A stretch of 64,000 nucleotides of DNA. Source: Clavibacter sepedonicus. GTDB lineage: Bacteria; Actinomycetota; Actinomycetes; Actinomycetales; Microbacteriaceae. The first letter of the stretch is position 1; each line of letters begins with the position of its first letter. Location: contig NC_010407.1 of assembly GCF_000069225.1 (NCBI RefSeq), positions 124,001-188,000 on the forward strand, given 5' to 3'. The translations under genes were made by a program, and so were the position numbers. The notes below the pieces were generated by a model, which made no database searches, was not told where the DNA came from, and saw nothing but the letters and a program-made list of their open reading frames with translations. Below are positions 31,428 through 41,301 of the stretch, in pieces.

Positions 31428-32134
31428 GCACCTACGCACCCGAGATCGAGGTCGCGGTCGCCCGCGTCCGCTCCGAGGTCTCCCGCCTGCACGCCGAGCT
31501 CGTGCGCTACGGCCTCGTGGTCTGGACCGGCGGCAACGTCTCCGGCCGCGTCCCCGGCGCCGACCTCTTCGTCATCAAGCCCTCGGGCGTCAGCTACGAC
31601 GACCTCAGCCCCGAGAACATGATCCTCTGCGACCTCGACGGCAACGTGATCCCGGACACCCCCGGCTCGCGCAACGCCCCGTCGAGCGACACGGCGGCGC
31701 ACGCGTACGTCTACCGCAACATGCCCGAGGTGGGCGGCGTGGTCCACACGCACTCCACCTACGCGGTGGCGTGGGCGGCCCGGCGCGAGCCCATCCCGTG
31801 CGTCATCACCGCGATGGCGGACGAGTTCGGCGGCGAGATCCCCGTCGGCCCGTTCGCGATCATCGGCGACGACTCGATCGGCCGCGGCATCGTGGAGACG
31901 CTCACCGGCCACCGCTCGCGCGCCGTGCTCATGGCGGGCCACGGCCCGTTCACCATCGGCAAGGACGCGAAGGACGCCGTGAAGGCGGCCGTCATGGTCG
32001 AGGACGTGGCGCGCACCGTGCACATCTCGCGCCAGCTGGGCGAGCCCGCGCCGCTCCCCGCCGACGCCGTTGACGCCCTGTTCGACCGCTACCAGAACGT
32101 CTACGGACAAGCACCCCAAGGAGCCCTGAAGTGA
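31424..32134 (+). CDS. araD: L-ribulose-5-phosphate 4-epimerase AraD
   Basis: 236 residues from GTG 31424 (overlap with araB stop). Class II aldolase fold: [64 protein letters not shown] with the zinc-binding His pair, and [13 protein letters not shown] with the third zinc His. It converts L-ribulose-5-P to D-xylulose-5-P, which enters the pentose phosphate pathway. Its stop overlaps the araA start, so all three enzymes are translationally coupled. Confidence 0.95.
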   Translation: MSTYAPEIEVAVARVRSEVSRLHAELVRYGLVVWTGGNVSGRVPGADLFVIKPSGVSYDDLSPENMILCDLDGNVIPDTPGSRNAPSSDTAAHAYVYRNMPEVGGVVHTHSTYAVAWAARREPIPCVITAMADEFGGEIPVGPFAIIGDDSIGRGIVETLTGHRSRAVLMAGHGPFTIGKDAKDAVKAAVMVEDVARTVHISRQLGEPAPLPADAVDALFDRYQNVYGQAPQGALK

Positions 32135-33648
32135 GCCGCATCACCACCTCCCTCGACCACTACGAGGTCTGGTTCCTCACCGGCAGCCAGAACCTCTACG
32201 GCGAGGAGACGCTCCAGCAGGTCGCCGAGCAGTCTCAGGAGATCGCCCGGCAGCTCGAGGAGGCGTCGGACATCCCCGTCCGCGTCGTCTGGAAGCCCGT
32301 CCTCAAGGACTCCGACAGCATCCGCCGCATGGCCCTCGAGGCCAACGCGAGCGATCGCACCATCGGCCTCATCGCGTGGATGCACACGTTCAGCCCGGCG
32401 AAGATGTGGATCCAGGGCCTCGACGCCCTGCAGAAGCCCTTCCTCCACCTGCACACGCAGGCCAACGTCGCGTTGCCGTGGAGCAGCATCGACATGGACT
32501 TCATGAACCTCAACCAGGCCGCGCACGGCGACCGGGAGTTCGGCTACATCCAGTCGCGCCTCGGCGTCGTCCGCAAGACGGTCGTCGGGCACGTCAGCAC
32601 CGAGTCGGTGCGCGACAGCATCGGCACGTGGATGCGCGCCGCCGCCGGCTGGGCCGCCGTCCACGAGCTCAAGGTCGCCCGCTTCGGCGACAACATGCGC
32701 AACGTCGCCGTCACCGAGGGTGACAAGACGGAGGCCGAGCTCAAGTTCGGCGTCTCCGTGAACACGTGGGGCGTCAACGACCTCGTCGAGCGGGTCGACG
32801 CCGCGACCGACGCCGAGATCGACGCGCTGGTCGACGAGTACGAGCGCCTCTACGACATCGCCCCCGAGCTGCAGCGCGGCGGGGAGCGCCACGAGTCGCT
32901 CCGCTACGGCGCGGCCATCGAGGTTGGGCTCCGTTCGTTCCTCGAGGAGGGCGGCTTCGGCGCGTTCACCACGAGCTTCGAGGACCTCGGCGGCCTCCGC
33001 CAGCTCCCCGGCCTCGCCGTCCAGCGCCTCATGGCCGAGGGCTACGGCTTCGGCGCCGAGGGCGACTGGAAGACGGCGGTGCTGATCCGCGCGGCGAAGG
33101 TCATGGGCTCAGGCCTCCCCGGGGGCGCGAGCCTCATGGAGGACTACACGTACCACCTCGTCCCCGGCGAGGAGAAGATCCTGGGCGCCCACATGCTCGA
33201 GATATGCCCCACGCTCACGACCGGCCGACCGAGCCTCGAGATCCACCCGCTCGGCATCGGGGGACGCGAGGACCCGGTGCGCCTCGTCTTCGACACCGAC
33301 CCCGGCCCCGCCGTCGTCGTCGCCATGAGCGACATGCGCGAGCGGTTCCGCATCGTCGCGAACGTCGTGGAGGTCGTGCCGCTCGACGAGCCGCTCCCGA
33401 ACCTGCCCGTCGCCCGCGCCGTGTGGAAGCCCGCGCCGGACCTCGCGACGAGCGCAGCGGCCTGGCTCACGGCCGGCGCCGCCCACCACACGGTCATGAG
33501 CACGCAGGTCGGCGTCGAGGTCTTCGAGGACTTCGCCGAGATCGCGCGCACCGAGCTCCTCGTCATCGACGAGGACACGACTCTCAAGGGTTTCACCAAG
33601 GAAGTCCGCTGGAACCAGGCGTACCACCGCCTGGCCCAGGGCCTGTAA
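32131..33648 (+). CDS. araA: L-arabinose isomerase AraA
   Basis: 505 residues from GTG 32131 (GTGA overlap). N-terminal [24 protein letters not shown] is diagnostic, with [22 protein letters not shown] and the metal-binding Glu/His residues around [13 protein letters not shown] and SLMEDYTYH. It interconverts L-arabinose and L-ribulose in the cytosol. The order B-D-A is unusual compared with Bacillus (A-B-D) but occurs in Actinobacteria. Its product feeds AraB. Confidence 0.96.
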   Translation: MSRITTSLDHYEVWFLTGSQNLYGEETLQQVAEQSQEIARQLEEASDIPVRVVWKPVLKDSDSIRRMALEANASDRTIGLIAWMHTFSPAKMWIQGLDALQKPFLHLHTQANVALPWSSIDMDFMNLNQAAHGDREFGYIQSRLGVVRKTVVGHVSTESVRDSIGTWMRAAAGWAAVHELKVARFGDNMRNVAVTEGDKTEAELKFGVSVNTWGVNDLVERVDAATDAEIDALVDEYERLYDIAPELQRGGERHESLRYGAAIEVGLRSFLEEGGFGAFTTSFEDLGGLRQLPGLAVQRLMAEGYGFGAEGDWKTAVLIRAAKVMGSGLPGGASLMEDYTYHLVPGEEKILGAHMLEICPTLTTGRPSLEIHPLGIGGREDPVRLVFDTDPGPAVVVAMSDMRERFRIVANVVEVVPLDEPLPNLPVARAVWKPAPDLATSAAAWLTAGAAHHTVMSTQVGVEVFEDFAEIARTELLVIDEDTTLKGFTKEVRWNQAYHRLAQGL

Positions 33649-33722
33649 CACCCACACCAGGGGTGCGGATCCGGCGCAGATGCCGACCGCGCCTCACAGC
33701 AGCAGTACGAAAGGACACGACC

Positions 33723-34841
33723 GTGAAGATGAAGAAGGTACTCGTCGGCATCGCCGCCACGAGCATCGCCCTCTCCCTCGCCGCATGCTCCGGCGGCGGC
33801 GGCGGCAGCGCCGGCGGCACCGAGGACAACAAGGGCGCCCTCGTCGGCGTCGCCATGCCCACCAAGACGAGCGAGCGCTGGGTCGACGACGGCAACAACG
33901 TCAACGACCAGCTCACCAAGCTCGGCTACAAGGTCGACCTGCAGTACGCCAACGATAAGGTGCAGGACCAGATCTCGCAGATCGAGACGATGCTCAACAA
34001 GGGCGCCAAGGCGCTCATCGTCGCGTCGATCGACGGCACCGCGCTGACCCAGGTCCTCAAGACCGCGGCCGACGACGGCGTCAAGGTCATCGCGTACGAC
34101 CGCCTGATCAACGGGACCGAGGACGTCGACTACTACACGACGTTCGACAACCAGCAGGTCGGCGTGCTCCAGGGCAACTCGCTCCTGCAGGGCCTCGGTC
34201 TCGTGGACGCCGACGGCAAGGCCACCGGCAGCACCGAGAAGAAGACCATCGAGGTCTTCGCCGGCAGCCCGGACGACAACAACGCGACGTTCTTCTACGA
34301 CGGCGCGATGAGCGTCCTCAAGCCGTTCCTGGACTCCGGTCAGGTCACCATCGGCTCGGGCCAGTCCGAGTTCAGCCAGGTCGCGATCCAGCAGTGGAAG
34401 CAGGAGGGCGCCCAGGCCCGCATGGAGAACCTGCTCTCGGGCTCGTACCCCGGCGGCGCCAAGCCGGACGGCGTGCTCTCGCCGTACGACGGCCTGTCGC
34501 GCGGCATCATCCAGGCCCTGACCTCGGCCGGCGTCGCCAGCGACGCCATGCCGATCATCACCGGCCAGGACGGCGAGAAGGCGTCCGACAAGCTCATCCT
34601 CGACGGCGTCCAGTACTCGACGATCTTCAAGGACACGCGCCTGCTCGGCAAGGAGGCCGTCACGATGGTCGACGACCTGCTCACCGGCGGCACCCCGGAC
34701 GCTCCCGACACCTACAACAACAAGGTCAAGGGCGTCCCGACCAAGCAGTTCGCCCCCGTCACCGTGACGAAGGACAACCTCGTCGAGGTCATCGTGGACA
34801 GCGGCTACTACACGCAGGACGAGATCGACAAGGGCGAGTAA
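33723..34841 (+). CDS. chvE: Multiple-monosaccharide ABC transporter substrate-binding lipoprotein (ChvE-like)
   Basis: 372 residues from GTG 33723, seven bases after AAGGA; an ATG two codons later is also possible. Lipoprotein signal with lipobox SLAAC at about residues 18-22. Mature protein is a type I periplasmic-binding fold with [36 protein letters not shown] and [24 protein letters not shown], features of ChvE/xylose-arabinose binding proteins. It delivers sugar to the MmsA/MmsB importer encoded downstream. Context (araBDA) makes L-arabinose the likely ligand. Two strong hairpins follow the gene. Confidence 0.92.
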   Translation: MKMKKVLVGIAATSIALSLAACSGGGGGSAGGTEDNKGALVGVAMPTKTSERWVDDGNNVNDQLTKLGYKVDLQYANDKVQDQISQIETMLNKGAKALIVASIDGTALTQVLKTAADDGVKVIAYDRLINGTEDVDYYTTFDNQQVGVLQGNSLLQGLGLVDADGKATGSTEKKTIEVFAGSPDDNNATFFYDGAMSVLKPFLDSGQVTIGSGQSEFSQVAIQQWKQEGAQARMENLLSGSYPGGAKPDGVLSPYDGLSRGIIQALTSAGVASDAMPIITGQDGEKASDKLILDGVQYSTIFKDTRLLGKEAVTMVDDLLTGGTPDAPDTYNNKVKGVPTKQFAPVTVTKDNLVEVIVDSGYYTQDEIDKGE

Positions 34842-34873
34842 CCCTCACCCGCACCGCCTCAGGCGGCGCACCC

Positions 34874-34939
34874 GGCCGGTCGACGCATGCGTCGACCGGC
34901 CTCCACCGGGTCGGGCCGGCCGTGCACCACGGCCGGCCC
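34874..34939 (+). terminator. Two tandem hairpins between the binding-protein and ATPase genes
   Basis: The first is a perfect 28-bp palindrome (34874-34901), whose left arm is GGCCGGTCGACGCA. The second has a 12-bp stem: GGGCCGGCCGTG (34913-34924) with CACGGCCGGCCC (34928-34939). Both are inside a same-strand operon. They are best read as mRNA-stabilising or partial-termination elements that keep the binding protein more abundant than the membrane parts. Confidence 0.65.
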
Positions 34940-35020
34940 GGCTGCGGGTGGCGATCGACCGCCGCCCGCAGCACCACCGCCGGGAACCCGGCACCACCAT
35001 CCACACAAGTGAGGCAGGCC

Positions 35021-36550
<1,530 letters not shown>

Positions 36551-36555
36551 TCACC

Positions 36556-37743
36556 ATGTCCAGTCTCAGCAGTGTGGCGGGTTTCCTCGTCAGTCGCCTC
36601 AGGCAGATCGGCATCTTCATCGCGCTGATCGCGATCGTGGTGCTGTTCCAGATCCTCACCGACGGGACGCTCCTCGAGCCCCGCAACGTCACGAGCATCG
36701 TCGTCCAGAACGCCTACATCCTGATCCTCGCCATCGGCATGGTGATGATCATCATCGCCGGCCACATCGACCTGTCGGTCGGCTCCGTGGTGGCCCTCAT
36801 CGGCGCCGTCTCGGGTGTGTTCGCCGTGAGCTGGGGCTGGCCGTGGTGGGCGTCCATCATCGCGAGCCTCGTCATCGGCGGCCTCATCGGCGCCTGGCAG
36901 GGCTTCTGGGTGGCGTACGTCGGCATCCCCGCGTTCATCGTGACCCTCGCCGGCATGCTCACGTTCCGCGGCCTCGCGCAGATCGTCCTGCAGAACCGCC
37001 CCATCACGCCCTTCCCGGACGAGTACGTCTCGGTCGGCGCGGGCTTCCTGCCGGACCCCTCGGGCGGTAACTCCTACCTGGAGTGGGTCACCGTCACGCT
37101 GGGCGTCCTGGCCGCGATCTTCCTGGTCGCGCAGCAGCTCCGCGAGCGTCGCGCCCGCGTCAAGCTCAACCTCGAGGACGAGCCCTTCGCCTGGTTCATC
37201 ACGAAGCTCGCCACCATCGCGATCCTCGTGCTCGGCATCACGTACCTGCTCGCGAGCTACCAGGGCACGCCGATCGTGCTGCTCATCCTCGCGGTCCTCG
37301 TCCTCGTCTACACGGCGGTGATGAACCGCAGCATCTTCGGCCGCCACATCTACGCCCGAGGCGGCAACCTCAACGCGGCGCAGCTGTCCGGCATCAACAC
37401 GAAGCGCGTGGACTTCCTGCTCTTCGTGAACATGGGCTTCCTGGCCGCGCTCGCCGGCATCGCCTTCACCGCGCGCAGCAACTCGGCGCTCCCGTCTGCC
37501 GGCAACGGCTTCGAGCTCGACGCGATCGCCGCGGTGTTCATCGGCGGCGCGGCCGTCACCGGCGGCATCGGCACCGTGACCGGCGCCATGATCGGTGGTC
37601 TGATCATGGGCGTGCTCAACAACGGCATGTCGCTGCTCGGCCTCGGCACGGAGTACCAGCAGCTCATCAAGGGCCTCGTGCTCCTGCTGGCGGTCGCGTT
37701 CGACGTGTTCAACAAGAGCCGCGGATCCAAGTCCGCGACCTGA
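36556..37743 (+). CDS. mmsB: Multiple-monosaccharide ABC transporter permease (MmsB/GguB-like)
   Basis: 395 residues from ATG 36556. BPD_transp_2 (RbsC/XylH) family: about ten hydrophobic helices, with AGHIDLSVGSVVALIGAVSG and FIGGAAVTGGIGTVTGAMIGGLIMGVLNNGMSLLG, the conserved permease motifs. It is longer than RbsC, as usual for the XylH/GguB group. It forms the channel homodimer for the arabinose-locus importer. The 3' 50 bases of the gene and its terminator recur as a direct repeat 1.6 kb downstream. Confidence 0.94.
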   Translation: MSSLSSVAGFLVSRLRQIGIFIALIAIVVLFQILTDGTLLEPRNVTSIVVQNAYILILAIGMVMIIIAGHIDLSVGSVVALIGAVSGVFAVSWGWPWWASIIASLVIGGLIGAWQGFWVAYVGIPAFIVTLAGMLTFRGLAQIVLQNRPITPFPDEYVSVGAGFLPDPSGGNSYLEWVTVTLGVLAAIFLVAQQLRERRARVKLNLEDEPFAWFITKLATIAILVLGITYLLASYQGTPIVLLILAVLVLVYTAVMNRSIFGRHIYARGGNLNAAQLSGINTKRVDFLLFVNMGFLAALAGIAFTARSNSALPSAGNGFELDAIAAVFIGGAAVTGGIGTVTGAMIGGLIMGVLNNGMSLLGLGTEYQQLIKGLVLLLAVAFDVFNKSRGSKSAT

Positions 37744-37813
37744 TCCACCCGCGTCACCCGCGCTGACGCGCACCGAGGGGCCCGGCATCCGCATGGATGC
37801 AGGGCCCCTTCGT
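37696..37813 (+). repeat. Left copy of permease 3'-end/terminator direct repeat
   Basis: This segment covers the last codons of the permease gene (ending KSRGSKSAT), its stop, and the terminator. It recurs at 39310-39426 with only a few substitutions; the core AAGAGCCGCGGATCCAAG is identical. The two copies bracket the small accessory island. The offset between copies is 1614 bp. Confidence 0.85.
37776..37809 (+). terminator. Terminator hairpin after the arabinose transporter operon
   Basis: AGGGGCCC-G-GCATCC (37776-37790), loop GCAT, GGATGC-A-GGGCCCCT (37795-37809): a 15-bp stem with one mismatch, followed by TCG. Near-identical hairpins occur at 39392-39421 and 40173-40208. Confidence 0.8.
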
Positions 37814-37948
37814 CGTAAAGGATCGCAGTCGGCGTGGAGCTGTGGATAGGTGTCTGCCGCGCGGCCTCGAGTTCCAGCGGTGCATGTCTCTGACGAGGTA
37901 CCCAGTTGCAGCCCTAGCGTGTCGACACTGATCCCCTCTGGAGGAACG

Positions 37949-38566
37949 ATGTCCCTGCCGAAATCCGCTCGAAACTCTGCCCACCGCCACCGAGCGGCCA
38001 AATGGCTGACTGGCCTGACAGCAGTGATATTCGTCGTCGCGGGGGCCAGCCCGGCTAGTGCCAGCTCCATGAGCTTCCACGGAGGCCCAAGCGACGCCAG
38101 TGTCGTGACTCAGGGTTTGCCAAATGCGGCCGAACACGCGGTGGACGATGTTCAATCGGCTCGCGCTCTGGCGGAATTCCGGGCGGGGAACATCGTTCCT
38201 CGATTCGAGCAAGAGAACGGCGCCCGCTATGAGGTCTACGCCCTGCCGGAAGGGGCGACATTCGCCTTCCGGGTGGACGCTGCCAGCGGCGATCCGGTGT
38301 CTGGTTCCCTCATCGGCGGCGGGTATGGGGACCAAGGGCTCTTCATCAGCCTCAACTCGACTGATCAGGGCGCCATCGCGGCCGGGGCGGGCTATGCGGT
38401 GGGAGCGGCGCTATGCGCTTTGCCTGGCGTCGGTCAGGCGGCATGCGTCGTTGTCGGGTCCGTTATCGCTGCCGCTACCTATTACATCGGCGCGAATGGG
38501 GTGTGCGGCGGTGGCAGAGAGCTGCGCATCTACCTGCAGCTGCTGGGCTACCCCGAGTGCCAGTAG
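37949..38566 (+). CDS. Secreted glycine-zipper protein of unknown function
   Basis: 205 residues from ATG 37949 with GGAGGA five bases upstream. Sec-type signal peptide 1-38 (basic start, hydrophobic GLTAVIFVVAGA, cleavage after ASPASA). The mature part has a polar middle (about 40-138) and a hydrophobic Gly/Ala-rich end (about 140-190) with GAGYAVGAALCALPGVGQAAC. Four cysteines, C156, C166, C186 and C204, could form two disulfides. It has no known domain. The Gly-zipper plus Cys pattern is bacteriocin-like, but that is only a resemblance. Base composition is lower in GC than the surroundings, and it lies inside the repeat-bounded island. Confidence 0.75.
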   Translation: MSLPKSARNSAHRHRAAKWLTGLTAVIFVVAGASPASASSMSFHGGPSDASVVTQGLPNAAEHAVDDVQSARALAEFRAGNIVPRFEQENGARYEVYALPEGATFAFRVDAASGDPVSGSLIGGGYGDQGLFISLNSTDQGAIAAGAGYAVGAALCALPGVGQAACVVVGSVIAAATYYIGANGVCGGGRELRIYLQLLGYPECQ

Positions 38567-38657
38567 GACGAGCGTACCTAGGGCTGTGCACAGCACAGAT
38601 CGCGTCGGGCTCAACACCCTAGTGTGAAGTCTACTTCACCTAGAGGGGGTTTCCGTC

Positions 38658-39050
38658 ATGAAGCAGAGCACCATAGTCACCGCTCTCGTCTGCGCCGTCG
38701 TGTTGGGCGTGGGTCTGTATGAAGCGACTCAGGGTCCAGGCGACATAGCCAGGGGGGTCATCGTGGCTGCAATCGCGTTTGCGGGGCCGGTGACGGCCAT
38801 GGTCGTCAAAGGAAGGCGTGCCAGGTCTTCCCGGTCGGATAGGCCTGGCAGCGTGGAGATGGCACTCGCGCGGGATGTTCAAGCGACTGTCTTCCGAGAT
38901 GTCGTCATCGCTCTCCCTGTGGCGTTTTTAGTGAGCGTGGTCATTCCAAAGCTCACGTCGGCGACGACGGTTTTCGGGATTCTACTCATCCTGTTGGTCG
39001 ACTTCTGGCTGAGGTACGTTTTGGCCTTGAGGCGAGCCGTCCGTTCATGA
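38658..39050 (+). CDS. Four-helix membrane protein paired with XRE regulator
   Basis: 130 residues from ATG 38658, with AGAGGGGG before it. Helices at about 5-22 (VTALVCAVVLGVGLYEA), 31-51, 81-99 (VVIALPVAFLVSVVIP) and 103-125. Between helices 2 and 3 is a basic cytoplasmic loop (KGRRARSSRSDRPGSVEMALARDVQATVFRD). It overlaps the XRE gene by four bases (ATGA). Small membrane proteins coupled to YozG-type XRE regulators are widespread, but their function is mostly unknown. It is clearly related to the first 125 residues of the fused protein at 39552, including the shared GSVE...TVFRD/AVFRD segment. Confidence 0.8.
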   Translation: MKQSTIVTALVCAVVLGVGLYEATQGPGDIARGVIVAAIAFAGPVTAMVVKGRRARSSRSDRPGSVEMALARDVQATVFRDVVIALPVAFLVSVVIPKLTSATTVFGILLILLVDFWLRYVLALRRAVRS

Positions 39051-39253
39051 CAGTCGAGAATCAGATCCGCGAGCGACGCACGGCTCTGGGGCTCACCCAG
39101 CAGGGCCTCGCGGAGGAGGTCGGTGTCAGCAGACGCACGATTATCTCCATCGAACAGGGCAGACATGAGCCGACGCTTTCATTAGCATTTTCGCTTGCGC
39201 GCGTATTCGGCGCTTCCTTGGAAGAGCTTTTCTCGCTGGCTCGAGACGATTGA
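39047..39253 (+). CDS. Mini XRE-family HTH regulator
   Basis: 68 residues from ATG 39047, overlapping the membrane-protein stop. The whole protein is one Cro/C1-type HTH: RERRTALGLTQQGLAEEVGVSRRTIISIEQGRHEPTLSLAFSLARVFGASLEELFSL. It matches the short YozG-like XRE type that usually accompanies a membrane protein. It probably controls its own operon, with the membrane partner modulating or sequestering it; that is inference. GC content is lower than in neighbouring core genes. Confidence 0.88.
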   Translation: MTVENQIRERRTALGLTQQGLAEEVGVSRRTIISIEQGRHEPTLSLAFSLARVFGASLEELFSLARDD

Positions 39254-39263
39254 TGCCCAAAGG

Positions 39264-39359
39264 TTTGCCCTTGGCGCGCTGTTCGGCGGTCTGGTGATGG
39301 GCTGACGAGGCGTTCGGCATGTTCGACAAGAGCCGCGGATCCAAGTCCGCGACCTGATC
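39264..39359 (+). pseudogene. Remnant of a sugar-permease 3' end
   Basis: The sequence GGCGCGCTGTTCGGCGG followed by TCTGGTGATGGGC would encode GALFGGLVMG, matching TGAMIGGLIMG near the permease C-terminus. It is interrupted by TGA and an internal deletion of roughly 80 bases. It then rejoins the permease 3' end at GCGTTC (39310), reading FDKSRGSKSAT. It is a decayed duplicate, or the displaced original end, of the permease gene at 36556-37743. Confidence 0.6.
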
Positions 39360-39426
39360 CACCCGCGCCACCCGCGCTGACGCGCAACGAGGGGCCCGGC
39401 ATCCGCATGGATGCCGGGCCCTTCGG
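39310..39426 (+). repeat. Right copy of permease 3'-end/terminator direct repeat
   Basis: Second copy of 37696-37813, with the same codons and the terminator hairpin GGGCCCGGCATCC (39392-39404) / GGATGCCGGGCCC (39409-39421). This copy's hairpin is perfect, whereas the left copy has one mismatch. It marks the right end of the accessory island. Confidence 0.85.
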
Positions 39427-39551
39427 CGTGTGCAGCTCGAGGGGTGGGGGCCGGTCGCTCGCGCGCGCCCGGATCCGCGTAACGTCCACGCAGTCCGCCG
39501 CCGCGTCGAGTGCCGTGTCGCGCGGTCCATCCAGGAGAGGGGGAGCGCAGC

Positions 39552-40151
39552 ATGCGGAGGTTCGTGATCCCCTGGGCTGCGGTCGGAGTGGGGGTGTCCG
39601 TGCTCGCCGCCGTCCTCGCCGTGCAGCACGGGCGCGACCCCGTCGCCGCCGTGGTGTCCGCGCTCGTGGTCCTCTCCAGCGGACCGATCGGCCTCGCCAT
39701 CCGGCACCGTCGCGATGGCCGGTCCCGCGCGGCCGCGTCCGGCAGCGTGGAGCGGGCGATCGTCGCGTGCACCCAGGCGGCCGTCTTCCGCGACCTGTTG
39801 ATCGCGATCCCGGCCGCCGCGCTGCTCCAGCTGCTGCGCCCCGGCCAGCCGCCGATCATGACGTCCCTGATGCTCATGGTCTTCGCGCTCGCCGACTACG
39901 GCTTCCGCTACGACGCGCGGCTGCGCGCCTGCCTCCAGCCGGGGCCGGGCACGAACGACCTCGGCGCGTATCGGGTCGCGGCCCGAATGGCGGCGGAGGA
40001 CCTCGCGCGGGCGACCGGCGTGAGCGATCGCACGGTGGTCGCCATCGAGAACGGCCGCCACGAGCCCGGCGTGGTGCTCGCGCGAGCGATCGCGATCGAG
40101 CTCGGCGTCCCCGTCGCGCGGCTCTTCCCCGGCAGCATGTCGGGAGCATGA
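39552..40151 (+). CDS. Membrane protein fused to XRE-type HTH domain
   Basis: 199 residues from ATG 39552, with GGAGAGGGGGAG upstream. The first 125 residues have four predicted helices (about 5-25, 30-50, 77-96, 100-120) and a basic loop RHRRDGRSRAAASGSVERAIVACTQAAVFRD. They parallel the separate membrane protein at 38658. Residues about 135-195 align without gaps to the mini XRE protein at 39047 (LARATGVSDRTVVAIENGRHEPGVVLARAIAIELGVPVARLF). The stop/start overlap of the separate pair is thus replaced here by a short linker, PGPGT. GC content is high, like the core genome. It is inferred to be a membrane-tethered regulator. Confidence 0.8.
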   Translation: MRRFVIPWAAVGVGVSVLAAVLAVQHGRDPVAAVVSALVVLSSGPIGLAIRHRRDGRSRAAASGSVERAIVACTQAAVFRDLLIAIPAAALLQLLRPGQPPIMTSLMLMVFALADYGFRYDARLRACLQPGPGTNDLGAYRVAARMAAEDLARATGVSDRTVVAIENGRHEPGVVLARAIAIELGVPVARLFPGSMSGA

Positions 40152-40172
40152 CGGGGAGCGGACGGGACAGAC

Positions 40173-40208
40173 GGAGGGCCCGGCATCCACGTGGATGCCG
40201 GGCCCTCC
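40173..40208 (+). terminator. Perfect 36-bp palindromic terminator
   Basis: GGAGGGCCCGGCATCCAC (40173-40190) is followed directly by its exact reverse complement (40191-40208). It is the third near-copy in 2.4 kb of the GGGCCCGGCATCC hairpin, following the fused membrane/XRE gene. Confidence 0.8.
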
Positions 40209-40232
40209 GGTCGTGCGGGTGCGGGCTCTAGG

Positions 40233-41300
40233 TGTACTGGGTCATGACGTTGGTGACACTCGGGCCGCGGGCGTGAGCCCGTGGCTTGAGTGGATTCGTT
40301 CAGTGTTGTAGTGCTCGATGAAGGGGTCAAGCGCGTCGGCGCGGTGTTGGTTGCTGGTGAAGGGTTGCCGGTAGGCCCACTCGGTCGCGAGGGTCCGGTT
40401 GAAGCGCTCGACCTTGCCGTTCTGCCAGGGGCAGTGCGGGCGGATGAACTTCTGCCGCGCGCCCAGGTCCTGGACGGCGTTCTTGAACGCGGTCGAGTGC
40501 CGGTAGGCGAACGCGTTGTCCGTGATGACCCGCTCGATCCGGGTGATCCCGCGCCCGGCGAAGTACGCCGCTGCGCGGGTCAGGAACCCGGCCGCGGTCG
40601 CGCCTTTCTCATCGGGATGGATCTCCGCGTAGGCGAGACGGGTGTGGTCATCGACCGCGGCATGGACGTAATCGAACCCGATCCCGCGGCCGCGGACCTG
40701 CTCGCTGCGCCCGTGGACCCGCCAGCCGCCTCCGTCCGGGATCCTCCCGAGCTTCTTCACGTCCACGTGGATCAGATCACCCGGATGCTCGTGCTCATAC
40801 CGGTGCGCCGTTGACCGGGATGCCCGGATCACGGCCCCGGTGACGGGGTCCAACCATGCCAACGGCGGCGCCCCGTGCCGGCGCAGGATGCGGGAGATCG
40901 TACGGGATGGAACACCTGTCACCGGCGCCAGCCGCGCAGGACCCGCCCGCAACTGGGCCCGCGCTTCCAGCACGGCCCGTTCCCGCTCCGGGCTCGTTCG
41001 CCTCGGTACTGACCGGGGCCGCGATGACCGATCCGTCAGCCCTCGCAGCCCCTCGGCACGGAACCGGTTCACCCATCGATGCGCGCACTGCCGCGACACC
41101 CCCAGCTCCCGCGCGACGTGCGCGACCGGCCGACGATCCTCCACCACCCGCCGCACGAGGAGAACCCTCCCGTGAACCGTCAGACGAGCATTACCGTGGG
41201 ACATCGAGGCCTCCTGGCGATGGTTGAACTGAACAGCTCCATCAAGCCAGGAGGCCTCTTCACACGCCCCGAAGTGTCACCAACGTCATGGCCGAGTACA
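40233..41300. mobile_element. IS481-family insertion sequence, 1068 bp, intact
   Basis: The ends are imperfect inverted repeats: left TGTACTGGGTCATGACGTTG (40233 on) against right-end complement TGTACTCGGCCATGACGTTG, continuing to GTGACACT. A perfect 6-bp target duplication, TCTAGG, flanks it (40227-40232 and 41301-41306). One transposase gene fills most of the element. Similar elements (IS1121/IS1122 type) are known from Clavibacter; the exact name is not claimed. It sits at the very end of xylA without changing the protein. Confidence 0.92.
40242..41204 (-). CDS. IS481-family transposase
   Basis: 320 residues read leftward from ATG 41204. N-terminal helix-turn-helix (PVAHVARELGVSRQCAHRWVNRFRAEG, about 26-52) and an rve integrase core with the DDE triad: D148 (LIHVDVKKLG), D229 (RVITDNAFAY) and E266 (QNGKVERFNRTL). 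No frameshift or internal stop, so it could be active. The left inverted repeat begins nine bases beyond its stop. It is the only gene in the element. Confidence 0.94.
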   Translation of the reverse strand: MSHGNARLTVHGRVLLVRRVVEDRRPVAHVARELGVSRQCAHRWVNRFRAEGLRGLTDRSSRPRSVPRRTSPERERAVLEARAQLRAGPARLAPVTGVPSRTISRILRRHGAPPLAWLDPVTGAVIRASRSTAHRYEHEHPGDLIHVDVKKLGRIPDGGGWRVHGRSEQVRGRGIGFDYVHAAVDDHTRLAYAEIHPDEKGATAAGFLTRAAAYFAGRGITRIERVITDNAFAYRHSTAFKNAVQDLGARQKFIRPHCPWQNGKVERFNRTLATEWAYRQPFTSNQHRADALDPFIEHYNTERIHSSHGLTPAARVSPTS

Positions 41301-41301
41301 T

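Noticed and set aside
37949..39253. A prophage or integrative element proper
   Set aside because: No integrase, excisionase, structural or replication gene is present. The repeats resemble a duplicated gene end rather than a classic att core within a tRNA.
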